Shown here in pieces: positions 1 through 7,060 of a DNA stretch of 29,525 nt; position 1 is the stretch's first letter; every line of letters begins with the position of its first letter. The translations under genes and the position numbers were made by a program. The stretch is taken from positions 1-29,525 of the forward strand of contig JAFGJS010000103.1 of assembly GCA_016928995.1 (NCBI GenBank). The letters are read 5' to 3'. A model generated the notes under the pieces. The model saw only the letters and a list, made by a program, of their open reading frames with translations, made no database searches and had not been told where the DNA came from. The stretch comes from Candidatus Sumerlaeota bacterium (GTDB taxonomy: Bacteria; Sumerlaeota; Sumerlaeia; JAFGJS01).

Positions 1-130
1 AGGCCTCGCTTGAAAAGGAATGGGAGTCATTTCTCGTCTCCAGATGTACTTTCGCATAACTTTGGGAGCTCCGTCAAGATGCGCCCTCGCAGGCGGTCAG
101 AGAAAAAAATTGACGTTACGCGCTAGCGAC

Positions 131-240
131 ACTTTGGACTGCGGCGGCCATGCCGCTGCCGTAGGCCTGCGGATGGGCGGAAATCTTTGCGAGTGAATTT
201 TCATCATTAAGGCGCAGGCATGGCCTGCGCACTCCAAAGA
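131..240. repeat. Palindromic-ended intergenic element (CTTTGGA type), copy 1
   Basis: Two arms face each other. The left arm at 131-160 reads CTTTGGACTGCGGCGGCCAT and continues into a GCCGC palindrome. The right arm at 211-240 is close to its reverse complement (GCAGGCATGGCCTGCGC then ACTCCAAAG). Each arm is itself a small palindrome, so both arms and the whole unit could fold. The roughly 50-base centre contains no convincing gene. A second unit with the same arms lies at 6767-7011. It resembles a non-autonomous, MITE-like or REP-like element. I see no clear target-site duplication. It lies about 100 bases upstream of the candidate trp leader, and the trp promoter was not identified with confidence. 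Confidence 0.6.
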
Positions 241-340
241 TAGATACCATGCGCAACACCTGCTGATAATTTCGCTGGACAAACGCGATTGGGCGTCATA
301 TGGTCAAGACTCACATCACTAAAAAAAAGCAGCAAAGGTT

Positions 341-421
341 ATGGCTTCTTACGCCGCACATTCCGCCGCCGTTTCAATGAGCGTTCGCCGCTGGTGGTGG
401 GCCTTTGCGCCCTGCCGATAA
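341..421 (+). CDS. trpL: Candidate trp operon leader peptide (three consecutive Trp codons)
   Basis: A 26-codon reading frame starts at ATG 341. An internal in-frame ATG at 377 would give the 14-residue peptide MSVRRWWWAFAPCR, ending at TAA 419-421. The three adjacent TGG codons at 392-400 are the hallmark of trp leader peptides, where ribosome stalling on scarce Trp-tRNA controls the attenuator downstream; WWW runs are known from other bacterial trp leaders. Neither start has an ideal ribosome site: AAAGG at 334-338 is only 2 bases from ATG 341, and nothing obvious precedes 377. The frame lies about 140 bases before trpE and is followed by hairpins and a T-run. The Trp-codon run and position are seen directly; the regulatory role is inferred. 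Confidence 0.72.
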   Translation: MASYAAHSAAVSMSVRRWWWAFAPCR

Positions 422-453
422 TCACATATTACCCTATCGCAGTCTGTAAAGTT

Positions 454-513
454 GCAAAACCGCTGAAAAGCGGAAGTCTTCATCGCGCTTGAGCCAATTT
501 GCGGTTGCTTTTT
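454..513 (+). terminator. Candidate trp attenuator: alternative hairpins ending in a T-run
   Basis: GCGGTTGC at 501-508 can pair with GC/AACCGC at 454-463 (two bulged A). A second inner stem, AAGCG 468-472 with CGCTT 486-490, would extend the structure, and TTTTT follows at 509-513, as in an intrinsic terminator. A competing local hairpin, CCGCT-GAAA-AGCGG at 460-473, uses the same CCGC bases, so the two folds exclude each other. An upstream stem (CTGC-GAT 412-419 with ATCGCAG 436-442, one bulge) overlaps the end of the leader frame and could sense ribosome position. The arrangement fits translational attenuation of trpE transcription. No energies were calculated, so the exact pairing is tentative. 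Confidence 0.55.
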
Positions 514-559
514 ATGGCTCGCGGCACAACGTTATTCTATCTGGCAAAGGACTGAACCA

Positions 560-2044
560 ATGAATGGAAACATCCTGCCCACCCGCGAGGAATTCCGGGA
601 ACTGGCGAAGCAAGGGAATCTGATCCCCGTGCGGCGCGAGATCGTGGCTGATCTGGAGACGCCGGTTTCGGCGTATTTGAAACTGGCGCAAGGTCCGTAC
701 GCCTTTCTGCTGGAGAGCGTGGAGCAGGGCGAGATCGCCGGCCGTTATTCCTTCATGGGCGCGGATCCGGTGATGCTTTTCATGAGCAAGGGGCGCGAGG
801 TGACGCTGCGAACGAACGGCGAAACGAGGACGTTTGAAACCCAGGCCACGGCGCTGGATGAGCTGCGCAAGGTCATGGCGCAATATCAGGAGGTGGACGT
901 GCCGGGGATGCCGCCGTTCAACGGCGGCGCCGTGGGGTATATGGCCTATGACACGGTGCGCGACATCGAGGATTTGCCGTCGGAGAATCCGGACGATCTC
1001 GACATGCCGGACAATTATTTCATGATCGCCGATTCGCTGGTCGCGTTCGATCATGTGAAGCACCGTATGATCCTGATTGCCAATGCGCACGTGGGCGACG
1101 ACGGTCCCGACGCCGCCTATGATCGGGCGTTGGAGCGGATCGAGGCGATGCGGTTGCAGCTGAAACAGCCTTATCAATTACCTCCCCTTTGCAACGGCAA
1201 GCCAGTGGAACCTCTATCCAATTTTACTCAGCCCGATTTTGAAAAGATGGTAGAGCACTGCAAGGAGTACATCCTGGCGGGTGACATCTTCCAGGTGGTG
1301 CCGAGTCAGCGTTGGGCCATCGATTTGCCGTGCGATTCGTTTCATATCTATCGAGCGTTGCGCGCGATCAATCCGTCGCCATACATGTTTTACCTGAAGA
1401 TGGGCGACGTGCAACTGGCCGGCAGCAGTCCGGAGATCCTTTGCCGCTTGAAAGACGGCCGGGTCACCGTGCGGCCCATCGCGGGCACGCGTCCGCGCGG
1501 CGCCACAAAAGAGGAGGATCTTGCGCTGGAAAAGGAACTGCTCGCCGATCCGAAGGAGCGCGCGGAGCATGTGATGCTGATCGACCTCGGGCGCAACGAC
1601 ATCGGCCGCGTGAGCAAGTTCGGCACGGTGAAGGCCGACGAGGTGATGGTGATCGAGCGCTACTCGCACGTGATGCACATCGTTTCGAACGTGACCGGCG
1701 AGATTAACGATGGGCTCGACGCCTTCGACCTGATCAAGGCGACCTTTCCGGCAGGCACGCTCAGCGGCGCGCCGAAAATCCGCGCGATGGAAATCATCGA
1801 GGAGATGGAGCCGGTGCGGCGCGGTCCGTATGGCGGCGCGGTCGGCTATTTCAGTTTCAACGGCAACCTGGACTCGTGCATCATCATTCGCACCGTCGTG
1901 GTCAAGGGCGACAAGGCCTACATTCAGGCTGGCGCGGGGATCGTGGCCGACTCGAATCCTACGCGTGAATTCGAAGAGACATGCAATAAGGCCCGCGGCA
2001 TGCTCCGCGCTGTCGAATGGGCCGCAAGGGGGTTGGACCAATGA
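560..2044 (+). CDS. trpE: Anthranilate synthase component I
   Basis: TrpE converts chorismate and ammonia (supplied by TrpG) to anthranilate, the first committed step of tryptophan synthesis, in the cytoplasm. The 494 residues match the usual length. LLES at residues 50-53 belongs to the Trp-binding allosteric pocket known in TrpE, so feedback inhibition is likely. The chorismate-binding C-terminal domain shows [33 protein letters not shown] and [10 protein letters not shown]. The start is ATG 560, with AAAGGA at 546-551 eight bases upstream. The stop overlaps the trpG start as ATGA at 2041-2044, which indicates translational coupling and equal production of the two subunits. A candidate leader peptide and attenuator lie directly upstream. 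Confidence 0.98.
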   Translation: MNGNILPTREEFRELAKQGNLIPVRREIVADLETPVSAYLKLAQGPYAFLLESVEQGEIAGRYSFMGADPVMLFMSKGREVTLRTNGETRTFETQATALDELRKVMAQYQEVDVPGMPPFNGGAVGYMAYDTVRDIEDLPSENPDDLDMPDNYFMIADSLVAFDHVKHRMILIANAHVGDDGPDAAYDRALERIEAMRLQLKQPYQLPPLCNGKPVEPLSNFTQPDFEKMVEHCKEYILAGDIFQVVPSQRWAIDLPCDSFHIYRALRAINPSPYMFYLKMGDVQLAGSSPEILCRLKDGRVTVRPIAGTRPRGATKEEDLALEKELLADPKERAEHVMLIDLGRNDIGRVSKFGTVKADEVMVIERYSHVMHIVSNVTGEINDGLDAFDLIKATFPAGTLSGAPKIRAMEIIEEMEPVRRGPYGGAVGYFSFNGNLDSCIIIRTVVVKGDKAYIQAGAGIVADSNPTREFEETCNKARGMLRAVEWAARGLDQ

Positions 2045-2604
2045 TTTTTGTGCTCGATAATTACGACTCGTTCACCTATAACCTCGTGCAGTATATGGGC
2101 GAACTCGGCGCCGGGATGTTCGTGCGGCGCAACGATGAAATCAGCGTCGCCGAGGTGGAGGCGCTGAAGCCGGACAAGGTCGTCGTCAGTCCCGGCCCTT
2201 GCACGCCGGACGACGCCGGGATTTCGATGGAGCTGATCGGCGCGCTTGGGCCGAAAGTTCCCACGCTCGGCGTCTGCCTCGGCCATCAAAGTCTGGGCCA
2301 GGTCTTCGGCGGCAAGGTGATCCGCGCGCCGTACCTGATGCACGGCAAGACCTCGCAGATTCACCACAACGGCGCCGGGATCTTCGCGGGCGTGTCGAAT
2401 CCATTCGAGGCTACGCGCTATCATTCGCTGATCGTGGAGCGCGAAAGCCTGCCGGATTGCCTGGAAGTCACGGCGTGGACCGATGACGATATCATCATGG
2501 GCCTGCGCCACAAAGAGCACGCGATTTTCGGGCTGCAATTCCATCCCGAATCGATCCTCACCGGCGAAGGCAAGAACATCTTGAAAAACTTTTTGGAGCT
2601 GTGA
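2041..2604 (+). CDS. trpG: Anthranilate synthase component II, glutamine amidotransferase
   Basis: This class I glutamine amidotransferase hydrolyses glutamine and channels ammonia to TrpE. The 187 residues are a full single domain. They show the N-terminal signature [14 protein letters not shown], the oxyanion segment [11 protein letters not shown], nucleophile Cys79 in GVCLGHQ, and the His168/Glu170 dyad in LQFHPES. The start is ATG 2041, overlapping the trpE stop. A longer in-frame reading from 2017 lies inside trpE and is not supported by homology. It may also serve folate synthesis as PabA, as in some bacteria; the operon position makes the tryptophan role primary. Confidence 0.97.
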   Translation: MIFVLDNYDSFTYNLVQYMGELGAGMFVRRNDEISVAEVEALKPDKVVVSPGPCTPDDAGISMELIGALGPKVPTLGVCLGHQSLGQVFGGKVIRAPYLMHGKTSQIHHNGAGIFAGVSNPFEATRYHSLIVERESLPDCLEVTAWTDDDIIMGLRHKEHAIFGLQFHPESILTGEGKNILKNFLEL

Positions 2605-2611
2605 TTATTTA

Positions 2612-2947
2612 ATGGCTGAAAAAGAGCAGAAAAGCGGACAAGATCGGTTGGCCAAACGCAACAATTGGAAATTGACGCTCGTACTATGCTACTCTTTGCT
2701 GATCTGCAATATTTACATGATATGGCATTGTTATTACACGATACTTGCGATGCATAACGATGACATCCATGAGAAGTCTATTGGGCTGTACGAAAATAGA
2801 CTGATTGCGTCAATAGCGACACTGATTATGCTATGTGGAATAATCGCTTTGGCGCATGTTTTAAGGCATAAAGACAATCTGAAAAAAAAGGATGCAGGCA
2901 TGAATCAAGAGAAACATAAATTGTCCCGAAGGGACAACGGAACGTAG
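2612..2947 (+). CDS. Small two-helix membrane protein of unknown function, AT-rich
   Basis: I do not recognise this 111-residue protein. It has a charged N-terminus (residues 1-19), a hydrophobic helix at about 20-41 (WKLTLVLCYSLLICNIYMIW), a short polar loop and a second helix at about 64-84 (IASIATLIMLCGIIALAHVL), then a Lys-rich tail. It starts 7 bases after the trpG stop, with GGAG at 2594-2597 inside trpG. Composition differs sharply from trp genes: 60 bases at 2701-2760 hold 21 G+C. The last eight residues (from Leu104) are encoded by the left palindromic arm of the following transposase element, so the natural C-terminus may have been replaced or extended by that insertion. It looks horizontally acquired. 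Confidence 0.65.
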   Translation: MAEKEQKSGQDRLAKRNNWKLTLVLCYSLLICNIYMIWHCYYTILAMHNDDIHEKSIGLYENRLIASIATLIMLCGIIALAHVLRHKDNLKKKDAGMNQEKHKLSRRDNGT

Positions 2948-3624
2948 CCGGGGATGAAGCGAGGCCTTCAGGCTGAGCGAGTCCCCGGAAAAGACGAAAC
3001 AAAAAAGAGTCCCGAAGGGACGAAGGAACAACATCGCAGCAACAGGATTATGAAAATGGCGGGCACATTCACCAATTTGAATTACCACCTCGTCTTCAGC
3101 ACAAAACACCGCCGGCCAATGATCTCGGAGGAAATCCGCCCGCGCCTGTACGCATACCTGGGCGGGATTATCAAGGATGACGATGGAGTTCTCTATCAAA
3201 TCGGAGGCATGCCCGACCATGTGCATCTATTGATCCGCTATAAGCCGGCTCGCGACATTTCGCATTTGATGCAGGATTTGAAGAGCCATTCCAGCGGCTG
3301 GGTGCATAAAACATTTTCCGGGCATGATCAGTTTCAATGGCAGGAAGGCTACGGAGCGTTCACGGTCAGCAAGTCGCAATGCGCTCGAGTTCAGAAATAC
3401 ATCGCCAATCAGGAGGGTCATCACCAAAATAGGGATTTCAAATCGGAATTCATTGCGTTGCTGAATGCGCATGGATGCGAGTATGATGAAAAATACATTT
3501 GGGATTGAACGTCATTTCCTGCGTCCCTCCGGGACTTGATGAGACGTCTGATTTTCCGGAGACTCGCTCAGCCTGAGGGCTTCGCTCATCCCCGGCTACA
3601 TTCCTTTGTCCCTTCGGGACAAAA
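2921..3624 (+). mobile_element. RAYT transposase unit with mirrored palindromic arms
   Basis: A Y1 transposase gene is enclosed by two roughly 105-base arms in inverted orientation. The left arm (2921-3027) reads outward to inward: palindrome GTCCCGAAGGGAC (2923-2935), then GTAGCCGGGGATGAAGCGAG and on to GAGTCCCCGG, then a second GTCCCGAAGGGAC (3009-3021). The right arm (3522-3624) mirrors this: GTCCCTCCGGGAC (3523-3535), CCGGAGACTCGCTCAGCC running to CATCCCCGGCTAC, then GTCCCTTCGGGAC (3608-3620). This is the layout of REP sequences flanking their RAYT. It sits inside the trp operon between trpG and trpD. Confidence 0.85.
3050..3508 (+). CDS. REP-associated tyrosine transposase (IS200-like, Y1/HUH family)
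   Basis: This 152-residue HUH endonuclease of the Y1 (TnpA_REP/IS200-like) class is expected to nick and rejoin single-stranded palindromic DNA. The opening FTNLNYHLVFSTKHRRP is typical. The metal-binding HUH motif is His57-Val58-His59 in GMPDHVHLLI, and Tyr117 in ARVQKYIANQEGHH is the probable catalytic tyrosine. Length and motifs look intact, so it may be active. ATG 3050 was chosen because the longer reading from 2954 runs through the left palindromic arm. The flanking mirrored arms are the likely substrates. It lies in the trp operon in the same direction and is probably co-transcribed. Confidence 0.9.
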   Translation: MKMAGTFTNLNYHLVFSTKHRRPMISEEIRPRLYAYLGGIIKDDDGVLYQIGGMPDHVHLLIRYKPARDISHLMQDLKSHSSGWVHKTFSGHDQFQWQEGYGAFTVSKSQCARVQKYIANQEGHHQNRDFKSEFIALLNAHGCEYDEKYIWD

Positions 3625-3743
3625 GAAGCGCCAATCTCTGTTTGCAGGATGAAATCCAAGCCGATGAAGGCGACGAATTTTACCCGCTGTGAGAATAAAG
3701 AAAAAAAAACATAACAATATTCCATACTTTACGGAGCGGAAAC

Positions 3744-4757
3744 ATGATCATTAAAGACGTGATCGCCAAACTGGCGGACAATGAGGAAATCACGAGCGAG
3801 GAATGCAAGTCAGTCGCTAACGAAATTCTGGGCGGCGAGGCCACGCCGTGCCAGATCGCGGGTTTCATCACGGCACTGCGCTGCCGCGGCGAGCAGATCG
3901 AGCACATCGTGCCGTTCGTCGAGGTGATGCGCGAAAAGATGGAGCCGTTCAACAGCCCGGACGGCGTGATTCTCGACATCGTCGGCACGGGCGGCGATTG
4001 CACGGGCACGTTCAACATCAGCACCACGGCCGCGATCATCGCCGCCGGAGCGGGCGTGCGCGTGGCCAAGCATGGCAATCGCGCCGTGAGCAGCAGCTGC
4101 GGAGCGGCCGACGTGCTCAAGGCTCTCGGCGTCAACACCGAAGCGCCCATCGCCGTGCAGGAAAAATGCCTGGAGGAAATCGGCCTTTGCTTCCTTTTCG
4201 CGCCGGTCTTCCACAGCGCGATGAAGCATGCCGTGCAGCCGCGCAAGGAACTTGGCATCCGCACGATCTTCAACATGATCGGCCCGCTGTGCAATCCGGC
4301 CCAGGCCACCAATTACGTCGTCGGCGTATACAGCAACACGCTGACGGAGACCTTCGCCCGCGTGCTGGGCGAGCTCGGCTGCGAGCGCGCGCTCGTGGTG
4401 CATGGCTCCGACGGTATGGATGAGTTCACGACCACGACCACGACCACCGTGGCCGAGCTCGACGGCGACACTATCGAAACGCATGTCTATGACCCTGGCG
4501 ATTTCGATTTGTCTCCGGCCAATATGCAGGAGCTGCTTGGCGGCGATGCCGAGACCAATGCGGAGATTGTGCGCGGCGTGCTCACCGGACAATGGGGCGA
4601 GACGACCGACATCGCCGTGCTGAACGCGGGCGCCGCGATCTACGCCGCGGGCGCGGCCGAATCGATCCGGGAGGGCATGTCCATCGCCCGCAAGTCCATC
4701 GAGTCCGGCGCCGCGATGGAAAAAATTGAAGCCTTGTCGGAAATGACAAACCAATAA
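3744..4757 (+). CDS. trpD: Anthranilate phosphoribosyltransferase
   Basis: TrpD transfers the phosphoribosyl group of PRPP to anthranilate, the second pathway step. It has 337 residues, the normal length, with an N-terminal helical domain and the nucleoside phosphoribosyltransferase fold. Diagnostic motifs are GTGGD at 81-85 and KHGNR at 109-113 (PRPP and anthranilate binding), followed by LGIRTIFNMIGPLCNPA. The start ATG 3744 has GGAG at 3733-3736, spacing 7. It is unfused, unlike TrpGD forms in some bacteria. It is separated from trpG by over 1.1 kb of inserted cargo, so its expression depends on read-through of the RAYT arms or on an internal promoter. Confidence 0.98.
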   Translation: MIIKDVIAKLADNEEITSEECKSVANEILGGEATPCQIAGFITALRCRGEQIEHIVPFVEVMREKMEPFNSPDGVILDIVGTGGDCTGTFNISTTAAIIAAGAGVRVAKHGNRAVSSSCGAADVLKALGVNTEAPIAVQEKCLEEIGLCFLFAPVFHSAMKHAVQPRKELGIRTIFNMIGPLCNPAQATNYVVGVYSNTLTETFARVLGELGCERALVVHGSDGMDEFTTTTTTTVAELDGDTIETHVYDPGDFDLSPANMQELLGGDAETNAEIVRGVLTGQWGETTDIAVLNAGAAIYAAGAAESIREGMSIARKSIESGAAMEKIEALSEMTNQ

Positions 4758-4763
4758 ATGAAA

Positions 4764-4836
4764 TCACGCTGAGGCGCAGGGGCGCGGAGATGAGAATCAT
4801 TCATTTTTTTCTCTGCGTCTCCGCGCCTCTGCGTGA
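4764..4836. repeat. Inverted repeat (CGCAGAGGCGC type) between trpD and trpC
   Basis: The left arm from 4764 (TCACGCTGAGGCGCAGG then GGCGCGGAGATGAG) is nearly complementary to the right arm at 4811-4836 (CTCTGCGTCTCCGCGCCTCT then GCGTGA), with a short AT-rich loop containing a run of seven T at 4804-4810. It would form a long hairpin in operon mRNA. Units of similar design lie at 8709-8824, 11878-12108 and 13619-13894. The in-frame GTG at 4833 upstream of trpC lies in the right arm and is probably not used. Confidence 0.65.
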
Positions 4837-4859
4837 GATCTCACGTTTGGAAAATTGAT

Positions 4860-5645
4860 ATGACTGTTCTGGATAAAATTGTTGAGTATAAAAAAGAATT
4901 CGTGGCCGCGTGCAAATCAGCCAAGCCTCTCGCCGAGGTGCGGCGCGAGGCCGAGGGGGCGCCGGCGCCGCGCGATATGCTCGCCTCGCTCCGGCAAGGC
5001 GACGGCGTGCACGTGATCGCCGAGTGCAAGAAGGCCTCGCCCAGCAAGGGCGTGATCCGGCCGGACTATGATCCGGCGGCCATCGCCCGGTCGTATGCGA
5101 TGCATGGCGCCGCGGCGATCTCGTGCCTGACCGATGAAAAGTTTTTTCAAGGCTCGCTCGATCATCTGCGCGCCGTGCGGGCGGCCGTGGACATCTCCGT
5201 GATGCGCAAGGAATTCATCATCGACGAGTATCAGATCTACGAAGCGCGCGCCGCCGGAGCGGACGCGGCGTTGCTGATCTGCTCGATCCTCGACGAGGCG
5301 CAGCTGCGTGACTTCACCGCGCTGCTGCGCGAACTCGGCATGCATGCGCTGGTGGAGATTTACGATCCGGCGGAAACGCCGATGGCCCTGCGCCACAACA
5401 CCGGCATCGTCGGTGTGAACAACCGCGATCTGCGCAACTTCGAGGTGGACCTGCGGCACACCGCCACCGTGGCGAAAGAAGTTGGCGACTCTGCGCTGCT
5501 GGTCAGCGAAAGCGGCATCTTCACCCCGGAAGACGTCGCCTACATCCACAGCGCCGGCGCCAAAGCCATCCTCGTTGGCGAAGCTTTCATGCGGGCGGAG
5601 GATCCGGGAATAGAGCTAAAATATTTGATTGAGCAGCTAAGATGA
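4860..5645 (+). CDS. trpC: Indole-3-glycerol phosphate synthase
   Basis: TrpC closes the ring of CdRP to indole-3-glycerol phosphate. The 261-residue TIM barrel contains the catalytic signature AECKKASPSKG (Glu55 onward), Lys117 in MRKEFI, Glu166 in LVEIYDP, GVNNRDL at about 185-191 and SESGI at 216-220. ATG 4860 is chosen over GTG 4833, which lies inside the hairpin repeat and adds nine unconserved residues. The stop overlaps the start of the next gene as ATGA (5642-5645), an unusual coupling because that gene is not part of the pathway. TrpC and TrpF are separate proteins here. Confidence 0.98.
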   Translation: MTVLDKIVEYKKEFVAACKSAKPLAEVRREAEGAPAPRDMLASLRQGDGVHVIAECKKASPSKGVIRPDYDPAAIARSYAMHGAAAISCLTDEKFFQGSLDHLRAVRAAVDISVMRKEFIIDEYQIYEARAAGADAALLICSILDEAQLRDFTALLRELGMHALVEIYDPAETPMALRHNTGIVGVNNRDLRNFEVDLRHTATVAKEVGDSALLVSESGIFTPEDVAYIHSAGAKAILVGEAFMRAEDPGIELKYLIEQLR

Positions 5646-6757
5646 ATAATAAAACATACACAAATTGCTTATTGTGCGGACATCGGCTGGATGGAGCTGC
5701 GGAGTCTATTGAAAATCATAATCTTCCTCTGACATCAGAATGGAGGGGTATGTATATATTTAATTGTCGGGTATGCACAACATACGCATTATCAGAGAAC
5801 GACATCCATAGTGAAATCCTTAATCGTTACACACAACCTCAGAAATCTTTATTAAGCCATATTTTGTGCAAGAGATCAAAAAGCGGAGCGTTAGATAAAA
5901 AAGGATTTTATGTTACTGAAAGTTACATAAATTCAATTCTTAAAAATGAAAAACTTCCTAATCCAGGCGAGCAATATGAAATCTTAATTCATTGGCTAGG
6001 CGATTCGGATAAACCTTTTGGTGAATATTCAGAAGCAAGACATGCAAATATCAAAGCAATCATCGGTGCGCAATCAGATGAGAATATCAAAATTATTCTC
6101 AATGCTTTATTGCGAGACAAATTAATCGAATCAGAGAATATTGATGAGTATAATGGAATAGGAGGAGAAAGTACAAACATCAATCCAGAACTTGCGACAT
6201 ATGGTAGCTTATATCATCTCAGGCTTAGTTTAGAAGGATGGAAAAAGTATCAAGAGTTAAAGAAGGGGCGTACTGAAAGTAAAAGAGTCTTTATGGCAAT
6301 GCCATTCAAAAATGAAAATGATTCCGTTGGCGATCCGTATGGAATCAGGCAAACCTACGAGCGCCTTAAAGATTATGTCAAGCAAACGGGTTTTGAGTTG
6401 ATCAATCCTTTGCTGGATGAAGAAAAGGCCGGGCAAATTATTGAGCGGCTTCAGGTGGAAATTAGAAATTCTAAATTTATGATCGCCGATCTTACGGAAA
6501 GTAATAATGGTGCTTATTGGGAAGCGGGATATGCGAAAGGTTTGGGAAAAGAAGTGATTTATATATGTTCGGAAGAATGGCTGAATGAAGTTGATGAAGA
6601 TGGCAAACCGAAGCATAAGATTCATTTTGATACATTGCAATCATTGACCATACGTTGGAATAAAGATGATTTGCACGCTGTAGGAGAAAGATTGAAGGCT
6701 GTGATTCGTAATACTTTCCCGAGTGAAGCGATACAGGAAGATCCGAAAGATGTGTAA
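5642..6757 (+). CDS. AT-rich zinc-ribbon protein with nucleoside deoxyribosyltransferase-like C-terminal domain
   Basis: The protein has 371 residues and I know no gene name for it. The N-terminus carries a zinc-ribbon-like cysteine set (Cys9, Cys12, Cys42, Cys45). A middle region (about 60-205) is largely helical with no family I recognise. The C-terminal part (about 215-360) resembles the nucleoside 2-deoxyribosyltransferase/TIR-like fold: VFMAMPF at 216-222, then IADLTESNNGAYWEAGYAKG at 281-300 with Glu294 in the usual catalytic place, and HFDTLQ late. Relatives of this fold in immune proteins cleave nucleotides or NAD; activity here is inference. Composition is foreign (21 G+C in 60 bases at 5701-5760), yet its ATG overlaps the trpC stop. 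Candidate antiphage effector. Confidence 0.75.
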   Translation: MNNKTYTNCLLCGHRLDGAAESIENHNLPLTSEWRGMYIFNCRVCTTYALSENDIHSEILNRYTQPQKSLLSHILCKRSKSGALDKKGFYVTESYINSILKNEKLPNPGEQYEILIHWLGDSDKPFGEYSEARHANIKAIIGAQSDENIKIILNALLRDKLIESENIDEYNGIGGESTNINPELATYGSLYHLRLSLEGWKKYQELKKGRTESKRVFMAMPFKNENDSVGDPYGIRQTYERLKDYVKQTGFELINPLLDEEKAGQIIERLQVEIRNSKFMIADLTESNNGAYWEAGYAKGLGKEVIYICSEEWLNEVDEDGKPKHKIHFDTLQSLTIRWNKDDLHAVGERLKAVIRNTFPSEAIQEDPKDV

Positions 6758-6766
6758 GTACATATA

Positions 6767-7011
6767 CCTTGGAGTGCGGCGGCCATGCCGCCGCCTTGGA
6801 TCGGCGTATGCTTACTTAATAGCCTGTTGAAAAACGTAGCGCCAGCGTCTCGCTGGCTTAGAGGGATTGCAGAGCATTGGATGGATGCCGACGAGACGCC
6901 GGCGCTACAATTTTGGCTGGCAATCCTTTTTCAACGGGCTGTTAGCGTGCTGGTGTAATTGTGCGTAGTTGGCACTGTATACGGCGCAGGCATGGCCTGC
7001 GCAGTCCAAGG
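6767..7011. repeat. Palindromic-ended intergenic element (CTTTGGA type), copy 2
   Basis: The left arm at 6767-6795 (CCTTGGAGTGCGGCGGCCAT then GCCGCCGCC) faces a right arm at 6982-7011 (CGGCGCAGGCATGGCCTGCG then CAGTCCAAGG). The arms match the unit at 131-240. The centre is interrupted by an unrelated palindromic element (6821-6940). This fills the 303-base gap between the deoxyribosyltransferase-like gene and the channel gene; no coding sequence was seen in it. Confidence 0.65.
6821..6940. repeat. Nested inverted-repeat element inside the CTTTGGA-type unit
   Basis: The termini AGCCTGTTGAAAAA (6821-6834) and TTTTTCAACGGGCT (6927-6940) are near-perfect inverted copies. Just inside are GTAGCGCCAGCGTCTCG (6836-6852) and CGAGACGCCGGCGCTAC (6892-6908), again inverted, and GGATTGC (6864-6870) with GCAATCC (6920-6926). 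It looks like a separate MITE-like or palindromic insertion that landed in the outer unit. Confidence 0.65.
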
Positions 7012-7060
7012 GGTTTATGGACGTCGATATCAAATTTAATTGGAAAGCAGGATAGTATTT

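Noticed and set aside
1-126. Open + strand frame from the window edge to TAG at 124-126, possibly the end of an upstream gene
   Set aside because: 41 codons with no recognisable motif and mixed composition; cannot be separated from chance.
289-492. 67-codon + strand frame overlapping the trp leader
   Set aside because: It is in another frame from the WWW leader, covers the attenuator hairpins and has no family features.
3810-4754. 314-codon open frame on the - strand opposite trpD
   Set aside because: Shadow of trpD: no motif and no ribosome site.
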